From assembly GCA_013407085.1 (NCBI GenBank), contig JACCGJ010000666.1, positions 62,001-126,000 of the forward strand: a DNA stretch of 64,000 bases, in the 5' to 3' direction. Position 1 is the first letter of the stretch; each line of letters begins with the position of its first letter. Position numbers and translations under genes: made by a program. Below, in pieces: positions 32,181 to 40,952 of the stretch. The notes below the pieces were generated by a model. The model searched no databases and had not been told where the DNA came from. It was given only the letters and a program-made list of their open reading frames with translations. Origin of the DNA: Atriophallophorus winterbourni. Taxonomy: Eukaryota; Platyhelminthes; Trematoda; Plagiorchiida; Microphallidae.

Positions 32181-32554
32181 TGTTACGTTCTTGATATGGA
32201 GCTAATAATGCACCGGATATGCTTTCCACAATATTGCCCAACCGACTATTGAGAGAGAAGACCAAAGCTTCAGAGAAGTTCGTATGGGAGCTCACTTCCA
32301 ATAATAACAAACATGGTTTACTCATCCATATATATAGGCTGAGAATGTAAAAGGAAATGACCTTGGAAAATAGCACATTAAAACCGTGTCAAAGACTCGA
32401 TGGACCAATCAGAATAAAGGGCGAATATGATCCAATTATAATCATGATTTTCCCGCCAAATAATTCAAATCTTTGTTGACATAGTGTCAATATAGAGCCG
32501 TAATATCTCCAAAGATATTGAGTTTTTAGGGAAAATAAACGTCTTTTCCCATTA
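32181..32554 (-). repeat. 5' LTR of the nested gypsy element
   Basis: Matches the 3' LTR except about five differences (for example tatgga/tataga, aacaaac/aacaagc, gagccg/gagtcg). Drives transcription on the minus strand, towards 28,020. Confidence 0.9.
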
Positions 32555-32555
32555 T

Positions 32556-32672
32556 TCTCCCTCACTCTTTACGAACTTGTCGCCAGCTTGCAAGCCTATT
32601 GCAACCAAATCGAGAAGACATTGCCCAGATGATGAAGTTTTTATCGCCACTAAAATTAAACAATTACAAAAG
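32556..32672 (+). pseudogene. Start of reverse transcriptase of the short-LTR element
   Basis: Continues the protease frame broken by the nested gypsy element and reads SPACKPIATKSRRHCPDDEV then FIATKIKQL. This resembles the KPIA..RR....E..FI..EI..L segment that precedes the first catalytic block of gypsy RTs. The expected next part (..GIIEPS.SPW) never appears: at 32,673 the frame enters the SR protein. So pol is cut at this point. Confidence 0.6.
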
Positions 32673-33145
32673 ATGGCGTCATCGAACCCTTCTAGGGTGA
32701 AGAAAGTTTTCATTGGCGGTTTGCTGGATACCGTCACAAAAATGATCTCATGCATGAGCTTTCAAAATACGGCGACGTTGACGACGTATGGATTGCTCGA
32801 AACCCTCCCGGTTTTGCGTTTTCGCAATATGTAAAATCGACAGACGCGGAGAAACCAGTACGAGCGTTAGACGGGCTTAACTTATGCGGCTCGCGAGTGC
32901 GTGTAGAATTTACAAGGATGGATCGTTCTGGCAAAGGTCCAAGCTTTTGTGGTTCACGTTCAGTCGCTCGTGGTCCATCGCGTCGATACGCTTCACCAAG
33001 ACGAGGAGGAAGGTATTCGCCTCCATATGAAGGTTCTCGCTATCCTTACGATCAAGGAAATATGTTCTACCCAGATATTGCGAATGCGATGGCTGCAGGA
33101 TTTCCCTACGGTGCTTATTCGCCAGGAATGCCAATCCTGATCTAG
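32673..33145 (+). pseudogene. SR-type splicing factor (SRSF3/SRSF7-like) retrocopy
   Basis: MASSNPSRVKKVFIGGL opens an RNA-recognition motif: RNP2-like KVFIGGL, then DVDDVWIARNPPGFAF (RNP1), ALDGLNLCGSRVRVEF. The ARNPPGFAF and CG.RVRVE motifs are hallmarks of the SRSF3/SRSF7/Rbp1 group, which bind pre-mRNA and guide splice-site choice. A short RS/RGG-like tail follows (RRYASPRRGGRYSPPYEGSR), then a Tyr/Gly-rich end at 33,145. No intron interrupts the RRM. The frame changes once near 32,738-32,745 (one base fewer in an A run), and RNP1 ends FSQY where VEF/VEY is usual. The 5' side is in frame with the RT start of the element, so a fusion protein was possible before the frameshift. Confidence 0.8.
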
Positions 33146-33316
33146 ATGACCCATTATGTGTACCCTCCACCTAAATTGACTCTCTGTGTTACCCTCAAAT
33201 TTTGGAACAACAACAACGCATCCGTCCTTACAATTTGAGGACTCGAGAAGCTTGATTTTTCTGTGTTGACCTCATCCAGTACGAAAGATTGTCTTCCATT
33301 TCAAAGCCCGGGTGAA
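33146..33316 (+). other. Tail between the SR gene and the 3' LTR
   Basis: No poly(A) follows the SR stop. A short frame ends LEQQQRIRPYNLRTREA then stop at about 33,252, which may be the last residues of the element's original integrase. The bases before the 3' LTR (agcccgggtgaa) make only a weak polypurine tract. Confidence 0.4.
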
Positions 33317-33479
33317 TGTCATGATTGTTTGTTGTATACTTTCTATATACCGTTGACTAACACATCTTGTTTGCATTTCAGCTATTGTACGCTCATTCTT
33401 AGAATAGTAAAGCGTTGCTTACTCCACTCAAACCCGTCTTCCTTCTCTACTTAATTCGGATCGTATAAAGAACGTTACA
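33317..33479 (+). repeat. 3' LTR of the short-LTR element
   Basis: 163 bp, identical to the 5' LTR except c for t in the cttcctt(c/t)tctac stretch. Followed directly by the ttggt duplication. Confidence 0.92.
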
Positions 33480-34860
33480 TTGGTATAGTGCTGAATTCGC
33501 GTGCCGAATCCTGTTTAATCGATTGGATTCGTTGCAATAGCAGGATGTGCGCAGTTAGACTAGTCACTAATGTTAGACCAAACTCAAAATCCTATAATCA
33601 GATATGCTTGTTTATTGAAACAACTTACGCCCCGACTAACACCAATTCCGACGACGAGAAGAACGCTTTCTACGACATCTTTATGCTCTTTTGCGACTTG
33701 CAAAAAGCTCCGATATTGTTGTCTTAGCGGGAGATATGAATGCTAGACTAGGTCACTTAGATGCCTTTGAATTACAATTAGGTGGCATGTTTGGTCCTCA
33801 AGGCCAAGGTGTGCGAAGCTCATGCTCTAATCACCGTGGGATAAGTCTCACTCCCATCATTAGGAGATTATTAGCGTCCATGTCTTCGAAGATTTACATC
33901 GCATAGGGAATCACAGATCCGAGAGCAGCGAGCTGGCTTCCGGCCTGGCAGAGGCTGTGTCGACCACACAATATCAATAATTCTGCATCGTTAGATGACG
34001 AGGTCTCGGCACGCATTTCTAGAGCGACTGTAGCATTTAGCAACATAGGTCACCTCTGATGTCAGGAAGGACTGTCTATGTTGTTCAAGGGTAGAGTCTA
34101 TAAAGCGACAGTTCGGCCTGTGTTACTGTATGGGTGCGAAACCTGGACCTTACGTAAAGAACACATTTAGCGTATTTGGCAACCGATATCTCCGCAACAT
34201 TTTAGAAGTTAGATTTTACAATCGCACTGATGCTCTCCGAAATAAGTTGTTTGGTAGTAATGTTGATATAGAGAAGCAGATCAACCTGCATAGGTTATGC
34301 TGCTTGGGTCACGTTTTACGGATGCCGGACCACCGACTTCCGAAACGGATTCTTTTTGCGACGCCACATCCAGATTGGCCTAAATCTCGGGGTGGCCAAA
34401 CCGTCACGTGGCATGGGCAGTTAAAAACCCTTACTAGTAACCTTTCCAAAGTCGGCGCAGCGCGTCTTCCAGGGTGGTGTCCTTTCGATCAGATGTCGCA
34501 ATTGGTAGTTACGCTTTAGGATATGTCCAGAAACCGTGTTCAATGGCGGTCTTGCACTAAGCATTTTCTTGGAGTGTTTGCTTATCCTTGTATGTTGTCA
34601 AGCGGGGTGACGAGAAAAGCTTGTTGTGATGAATGACAGTGAAATCAGCAGGGAATCTGCCATGCTGAGTTCGCTCTACTCGTTCACGAAATTTGTTTGA
34701 ATGCATGTGCCATTCGAGGTGTATGCACCTCTTCCCAGTTCGTTTGTGCTTACTCTTCTATAGAATCCGTAGCTATTTATTATAAAGGCGTTAGCAAGAG
34801 ATACAAAAGCTATTTAGATTAAATGAGTTGATAAGAACTTGCTCTTGATTACTTACTTCG
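33480..34860 (+). mobile_element. RTE-1 array, unit 4, right part, internally deleted
   Basis: Endonuclease resumes (NSRAESCLIDWIRC..) and ends at FGPQGQ. At 33,808 it joins RT at the GVRSSCSNHRGIS block. A second deletion at about 33,970 joins AGFRPGRGC-type sequence to NNSASLDDE. The real 3' part follows ([25 protein letters not shown], a long untranslated tail to about 34,858). This is the only array member with the native 3' end. Confidence 0.8.
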
Positions 34861-34862
34861 CA

Positions 34863-36133
34863 GGCGTGTGAAGCTGAAACTGGGCTGCTATCTGGCACCA
34901 ATCTGTACAAACCATTTGTATTGGTGCGATCAGATATCGCAGTGGTGCGATCAGATATCGCAGTGGTTAGTTACGCTTCATGACATGTCCCGAAACCGTG
35001 CTCAATGGCGGTCTTGCACAAAGCATATTCTTGGAGTGTTTGCTCAACCGTGTATGTTGTCAAGCGGAGTGACGAGAAAAGCTTGTTATGATGCATGACA
35101 GTGAAAGCCGCAAGGAAGCTGCCGTGCTGATGTTGCTCTACTCGTTCACGAAACTTGTTTGAATGTATGTTCCATTCGAGGTGTAGGCACCTCTCCCCAG
35201 TTTGTTTGTGCTTACTCTTCTATAGAAGCCGTAGCAATTTAAGTCCCACCCTTCCCCATCTTTTAGGATTTTACTTTTTCGTGGTTGTATGGCAGTTAAG
35301 CATTCGGTACGTGCTACCGGTGTATTGCTGTCTTTGATGATGATGATGATGATGATGATGATTTGTATTGGTATGTATTTGGTAGCCTTTGGAGAGAAAC
35401 AGGTCTCTGTCTCTTTGGTTTCTGAATTCCACCAAGATTGGCCTTGCTTGGTTTCCTTTCTTATACAGACCGATTCTGTGTAGGCTAACTATCTGGAGAT
35501 TGGGTTTAAGGTCTGTAAGACGCAATAAATTTCGTACGCATTTGCGATCTAAACTGCGTCGTGCTTTAGCCTCCTGTATAAAAGGCTCTTGCTCGTTATG
35601 GATCAGAATATTTCTGGTCCTGGTTTTTAAACTCTTCTCGGGAAAAGCACCTTTTTTGCAACGCTCGCAATTCGCTGCGAGTTAATTGTCGCTAAATTAC
35701 CGAGACGTGACTCGGTTTTCTTACTTGTTGGGGAGCGCGGTAACTTTTGAGCTGACTGGCACTTTTTCTTACGCTGACTAACAACATTGTTGTTAGTTTT
35801 CCCCTGTCTTCCTTCCGCAGATTTTCTCATATCCGCCGGCTTATGTAAGATTGGTTTGAGCGAGGCTGCAACTTTCGCGTAGGATCTTTGGGTTGGTTCC
35901 TGCAGAGTTGCCAGTAACTGGGAAACTTGCTTACGGTAATTCTCCGTTGCAACTTCCTTGCACTCCACGCAGGCCAATTCGAACCATGTATGGGCTGCAT
36001 ATATGGTGTAATGGTCTTTTGGTATACTAGAGCACTTTTGGTGCGCCCAGGGTCTGCATGCACAACTCTCAATAACTTTGGCTACTTGCTTACCACAACC
36101 AGCCTTTAAGCATGGAAAAGTAATGTGAGCCAT
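34863..36133 (-). pseudogene. CR1-type ORF1 with zinc-finger, interrupted
   Basis: Starts MAHITFPCLKAGCGKQV at 36,133. A PHD-like cysteine/histidine array follows (CACRPWAHQKCSSIP, then FELACVEC), a known feature of CR1-group ORF1 proteins, which act as RNA-binding chaperones. A basic linker (KKKCQSAQKLPRSPTSKK) comes next, then after a frame change near 35,640 the segment RPILVEFRNQRDRDLFLSKG, similar to the nucleic-acid-binding end of these proteins. The 12-bp duplication shows RTE-1 inserted into it at 34,926-35,360; the frame continues at 34,913. Confidence 0.65.
34926..35360 (+). mobile_element. RTE-1 3' end, 5'-truncated, with (TGA)n tail
   Basis: Flanked by atttgtattggt at 34,914-34,925 and 35,361-35,372, a 12-bp target-site duplication. 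Ends in about nine tgatgatgatg units (35,334-35,360). A gtgcgatcagatatcgcagtg unit is duplicated at the 5' end. The host sequence is the antisense CR1 ORF1. Confidence 0.92.
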
Positions 36134-36276
36134 GATGAAGGTATATGAAATAGATATTTATATCTTAGTAGTGCAGGTAATATAAATTGCAATTTCACAG
36201 AATCGGCAAATTTCGTAATATTTAATCAGAGCATGGAAAATACAACCAAGTTGAACGTACCGCGCAACTTCATTGC

Positions 36277-37165
36277 ATGTATGATGTCGCGCATGTGCTA
36301 AAGAATCCAGACGGAAATAAATCTGCCGGACCTGACCATGTGCATCCTAAAATTGTAAAGGAAATATCTAACGTACTAGCAGAGCCTCTATGTGAGTTAT
36401 ACAACGAATCGCTCTGCAAAGGCATTCTACCAGATGACTGGAAGAAAGCTATTGTCGTACCCATTCCAAAGGGAGGTTGCACAAACATAGTTAAGAATTT
36501 CCGACCGGTGAGCTTGACTAGTGTTTTATGTAAAACCTTGGAGAGACTTATCAGGGATCGGATGTGCAGCCACTTCGTGCACAATTCATCATTGAGACCA
36601 GTTTTGGAATATGGTTTGCCAGCCACCTATCCTCAAACTAAGGTAGAACGTGACCAAATAGAAAAATTTCAAAGGGGGGCGACGAAACGAGTACAAGGAT
36701 TAAAATCAATTCCTTATGTGGAGAGAGTTCAACGCCTCAACCTCATGTCGCTCAGTATTCGGCGTATGCGCTACGACCTGCTGCTACCTCGTCGTATATT
36801 ACTGGGAGCTCATGGTGACGAGCTGCGCGATGTTTTCCCTCTCGTGACGGACTCAAGAACCCGTGGCTATGCTCTAAAGCTTCAAAAGCGAAGGAAACTA
36901 CGCCTACCACAGGGATTTACGCTCTAAACAGGAATTGTTAACTTGTGGAATGCGTTTCCGGAAGAGGTTATCTCAGCGAGCTCTGAAAAGCAATTCAAGC
37001 AACTTTTGGATAAGGTGTTGCCTGTAATCACGGCGAAGCTGAACAACGCTGGACAGGATTTCTTCAACTGAGGTTCTCCTGGACTATGTTGCTGATATAA
37101 AGAGATGCGGCTTACAAGGGCTTGACCCCCTGTCGTCTATCAAGAAGAAGAAGAAGAAGAAACAC
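36277..37165 (+). mobile_element. CR1-type element, internal deletion, (AAG)n tail
   Basis: RT opening PDGNKSAGPDHVHPKIVKEI, PDDWKKAIVVPIPKG, FRPVSLTSVLCKTLERLI is followed after SHFVHNSSL by RPVLEYGLPATYPQTKVERD, so the catalytic middle of RT is missing with the frame kept open to 36,927 (216 codons). A frameshift then leads to WNAFPEEVISASS. The 3' end is aagaagaagaagaagaaga at 37,143-37,161. Confidence 0.8.
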
Positions 37166-37189
37166 GGTTCAACATGGCTTTTTTGAAGG

Positions 37190-38400
37190 AAGGTCGTGTC
37201 TCTCGAAACTTCTATGATTTAAGATAGAGTTTCTACGACACTGGATGAAGGCGGACGGGTAGAGGTCTTTTTCTTAGACTTCAGTAAGGCGCTCGACTCG
37301 GTTAGTCACAGGTTCCTAGGGATGAAGCTCGCGGCCAAAGGCATATCTGATAAGCTTCACGACTGGATAACCAGTTTTCTTCGTGATAAATCCTTCTAGC
37401 TCCGTGTAGGCGATACTACCTCTGAGTTCGCAACAGTTACCAGGGGGATCCCACAAGGTTCAGTATTAGGCCCTATACTCTTTCTGATCTTCATCGATGA
37501 CCTGGCAACGCAGTTGTCATGTCCACGCTACATGTGTGCTGATGATGTCAAATTCACCGGATCCAGTGATCACGGTGATTTGTTGAGAGATATTGAAAGG
37601 TCATTAAATGGTCGCAGGATTGGGATCTTCCTCTGAACTATAGTAAATGAAATTTGTTGTCTGCAACATTCGACAGAATTACATTAACTGCGAATAACGT
37701 TAGGATCGACTTTCAATCTATTCAGAGGATTAAGGATTTGGGTATAGTCGTAACAGCAAACTTCAAATAGGCTGAGCAGTGTGCCACAGCTGCACAACGA
37801 GCTAGAGGAGAACTCTTCAGGCTTAAATCCGTTCTGACATGTAAAACGCCGGTAGTGTTCATCCCTTTATATACGGCGATTTTCAGGCCGCATTTAGAAT
37901 ACTGGGTGCAAGCCTGGAACCCCTTATTTCAGAAGGGCATATTACTACTAGAAAAAGTCCAACGACTGGCTACCAAAATGGTTGAAGGTATGTTTGGGAA
38001 ACCCTACGAAGATAATCTTATTTCTTTAGGACTCTTCTCCCGTCGGCGTCGGCGTCTACGGGGTGACCTCATAGAAACTTACAAAATCCTGAAAGGCTTA
38101 GGCGACGAGGGTTGTCAAATCCTGTTCTCTCGGGCGATCAACCCCTCAACTAGAAGACATACATTGAAGCTCGCGAAAAACCACAGCCGTCTGAATCTTA
38201 GGCAACACTTTTTCAGTGAAAGAGTGATAAGCTTCTGGAACAAGCTGCCTGAGGAACTAATAGCTTGCATATCAATAGGTGCATTCAAAAGGGGTTTAGA
38301 TGCCTTGTAGCATGAGCTTTTCCCAGACATTTTCCCGTGAATATGCAGGTTGTCTGTCAACAGAATAGTCCATTTTTTGTTCATTTTGAATGTTTATGGT
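37190..38400 (+). pseudogene. CR1-type RT, second copy, decayed
   Basis: Frames give VFFLDFSKALDSVSHRFLG, RGIPQGSVLGPILFLIFIDD and a CADDVKFTGSS catalytic block (about 37,536), with several stops. The open part 37,855-38,310 reads FRPHLEYWVQAWNPL, LEKVQRLATKMVEGM, RRRRLRGDLIETYKILKG and FFSERVISFWNKLPEELI, the standard C-terminus of CR1 RTs. Starts just after the tail of the previous copy. Confidence 0.8.
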
Positions 38401-39429
38401 CTTGACCACGATTAAAAAAACAAAAAGTCCTGTTATATAATTCCTCATTTTAAATGTCATGTTTTAAATGTACGCACCAATTTTCGATAGCTAACCTCTC
38501 ACCGGCTTGGTGAAGAGAAACCCTTTCCGCTTTTCTCAGTCGCAGCTACAAATTCTGAGACCGAAGGACGGCTTGGAAAACACCGGACGTACCATCGCAT
38601 ACGACGAGGATACCAGAGAAAAATGAACCAACTTTGGCAGCATGTGCCAACTGAACTGAACTAATCTCTTGGCGTCGCGATCGTCGAGGATATCCAATTC
38701 ACAATGAGAAAAAACGCTTTGGCAGTGGCGGTTGCTTGCGGCTGACATTATCTCTACAATCTCTAATTTGACTTTATTACGTGAAAAAACATTTTGCGAT
38801 GTGACTATTCACAAACTGAATGTATTGATCTAAAAACGGTGTTCAATCAACGAATCACTGTGAAGCACAAAGCTTATTATAGAGGAATCGTGATTAATAC
38901 AATTGTATTGTGATAGAAATCAACGTTAAACTTGTAAGACAACTACAAACTGTGCAGTTGTAATTTAGTTGAAACGATTGTTGTGATGTTGTTTATGATG
39001 CTCATTGAAATTGGCATTTAACCGAATAAACAGTGTCTCGATTTATGTTTGTCTAGAGTGTGATATGTTTAGCGAACATTGAGTTGTATTCATGACTATA
39101 GCTTTATAGCCAAAGAAATGTGTTGCTCATATACCCGCACTTGCACGTTACCTACGGTTTCTTCCTGTTTGCCTTCATCAGGTGGAGACAGTAAGATTAG
39201 GTGCGATAAGCATCGACACAGTTGATAAGTGGTACACAAAGTTATACTTGAATGGCACTGTTACATGTTGTTCGTACAACGGAAAACGGTGTTCAATCAC
39301 CGAATCACTGTGACGCATAAATCGTATCAACGGAATGCGTTATATTATAACTATAGAGGAAGCGTGATGAACACAATTGTATTGGGATAGAAATCAACGT
39401 TAGTCTTTCAAGTCAATGTCTTACCAAGG
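38400..39429 (+). repeat. Stretch with a 115-130 bp direct repeat
   Basis: 38,830-38,945 and 39,282-39,407 share acggtgttcaatca, cgaatcactgtga, tagaggaa.cgtgat, acacaattgtattg.gatag and aaatcaacgtta. The second copy ends about 20 bp before a gag-like frame, so these may be remnants of an LTR. No gene otherwise. Confidence 0.55.
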
Positions 39430-40440
39430 GTGAAATGGCTAATTCAATTATTACTGCGCCTTTTCTTACTTCAGCAAGAGAATATGCTTATGCTTAGTTG
39501 AAAAATTTATCATTTCCTATCTCACCTGATAACATGACTTTCAATGAATTGAAATCAATTTTATCAGCTCATGTCACTCCAAAAAATTTCGAAATTGCTG
39601 AACGTGCTCGCTTCAATACAATGCAAAGACACGAAAACCAATCTAATTGCTAATTTATACTTGAATTGCAAACACGAGCTTACGTTGTGCTTTTGAAGAT
39701 AAAGTATATAATCATTTAAGAGATCGTTCAATTGCTGGTGTCCATGAACCCGATTTATAGCGTCAGTTATTGAAAATGTTAAGAGAATATGTAAACAAAA
39801 TATTGAATACTCCAGATCATACACTGAAACATTTGTTCATGAATTACACGTAGCCACTCAGCGGCACTATTAATTCCTAATTCCGCACTAACTGTCGCCG
39901 ATATTTCTATTCGGTACGTGTCTGTTTCCTGTGGAATGCCCTTCCCGAAGCAATTATCACCTCACCCTGTATCAAAACATTCACTCGAAACTTGGACACT
40001 TATTTGTTATATAACGATTTGACGATGTCTGTTTATTGACTCAGGGTAAGCATATTACTTGATTCAGTGACATCGTATAGTTGTTTTTCTATACCTCTTA
40101 ATGAACGAATATCAACTATGATAAGGTTATTGTGAAGCTATGTGCTTTTTTGTGACCACAAATTCTTGAATCTCGAAAAGATGTTGCAAAAGAAACTAAT
40201 CGTAAAATTAATGCTGACACTTGATCTGTTTTGTTCGGAACTTCCAAATCTGGACGTCAGTCGAGCAACCGACCACAGCGGCAAAGTGATTCTTAGGTGA
40301 AACCAGACAGGATAAGCAAATTCAGCAAAAAACAAATCCAATTTTTACAGAGGTTTGGAAAATGTGCATCTTGTGGCAAGTTACATTCTCGATTTACTTG
40401 TCCGGAGGCACCAGATGACAACACCTGGAGGAGAGATAGG
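39430..40440 (+). pseudogene. Gypsy-type gag remnant, split by a CR1 3' end
   Basis: Frame at 39,435 gives SIITAPFLTSAREYAYA, NMTFNELKSILSAHVTPKN and FEIAERARFNTMQRHENQS, a Gag capsid pattern well known in invertebrate gypsy elements, with many stops after 39,640. A CR1 3' end occupies about 39,855-40,178. Gag-like sequence resumes and ends with a zinc knuckle CASCGKLHSRFTC at about 40,367-40,405. Confidence 0.7.
39855..40178 (+). mobile_element. CR1-type 3' end, nested in gag remnant
   Basis: Encodes a VSVSCGMPFPKQLSP / frame-shifted WNALPEAIITSPCIK.. end, then untranslated sequence ending tgaccacaaattcttgaatc. The same end recurs at 46,125-46,325, so both derive from one family. 5'-truncated. 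Confidence 0.7.
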
Positions 40441-40558
40441 TATAGAATTTAGGTATATACAGTATAATAGAATATTAGGAGGATTGACGTAAATACAAGC
40501 TTACGTATTCAGTTGCGGGTTCGTGTTGCGTTGCCGCTAACAATTTTTATTTTTCAGC

Positions 40559-40654
40559 CGTACGATGTTCTCCCTCATATTGCTCGTTGGGTTAAATGCA
40601 AAGCAGTAGGTTTTACCGAAAAGGATAAGAGAATCAAGATCATCAATGTGTAGA
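40559..40654 (+). CDS. Possible isolated last exon, unrecognised
   Basis: A strong acceptor (aacaatttttatttttcag) is followed by an open phase-0 frame of 31 codons, PYDVLPHIARWVKC then KAVGFTEKDKRIKI, ending NV and TAG. The codon choice and composition look protein-like and no transposon family was recognised. No partner exon was found nearby, so this may be chance or a retained gene fragment. Confidence 0.25.
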
Positions 40655-40952
40655 CAATTGTCAGACGTTCACGCTTTCCAGAGAGAGTGTTGGTTTAGTT
40701 CACTGGAAGAACACCACACACGGCATCACGGTAAAACATGTTCATGGATAAAAACTCACGTGTGGAATGTATTCACCAGTGTATTGATACAAGTATAACG
40801 AATCATATTTTCGAAACATTCCCGAAACCCAGATAACGAGATCAAATTCCATCGCGAGTACTGTACGCTCAAACCTAAAATAAATCCACCGGGGCCCCGT
40901 TAGCCGAACAACATGATTGATTATAGCATAGTTAACATTATAATGAAAATCA

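Larger units (their letters stand above)
27627..32554 (-). mobile_element. Complete Ty3/gypsy LTR retrotransposon, nested and intact
   Basis: LTRs of about 373 bp at 27,627-27,999 (3') and 32,181-32,554 (5') differ at only about five positions. Single 4.1-kb ORF, primer site at 32,161-32,177, polypurine tract at about 28,000-28,011. Flanks are atctc (27,622-27,626) and ttctc (32,555-32,559), a 5-bp duplication with one change. Inserted antisense into the pol region of the short-LTR element. Nothing visible stops it from being active. Confidence 0.92.
26243..33479 (+). mobile_element. Short-LTR Ty3/gypsy-like element with captured SR-protein gene
   Basis: Bounded by TG..CA LTRs of 163 bp (26,243-26,405 and 33,317-33,479; one difference seen) and by a ttggt duplication (26,238-26,242 and 33,480-33,484). 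Order: LTR, self-complementary primer site, Gag with two CCHC knuckles, protease, the first residues of an RT, then an SR-type splicing factor and a short tail before the 3' LTR. Most of RT and all of RNase H and the integrase core are absent, so it is non-autonomous. A complete antisense gypsy element (27,627-32,554) sits inside it; removing that element leaves the reading frame continuous (VKS then PSLFTNL). Confidence 0.85.

Noticed and set aside
35271..35525. Frame with an eight-His run, possible metal-binding protein
   Set aside because: The His run is the antisense reading of the (TGA)n tail of the inserted RTE-1 copy, fused by chance to CR1 ORF1 sequence.
36277..36927. 216-codon frame as an intact host gene
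   Set aside because: It joins the start and the end of a CR1 RT across a deletion that kept the frame by chance; the catalytic middle is absent.
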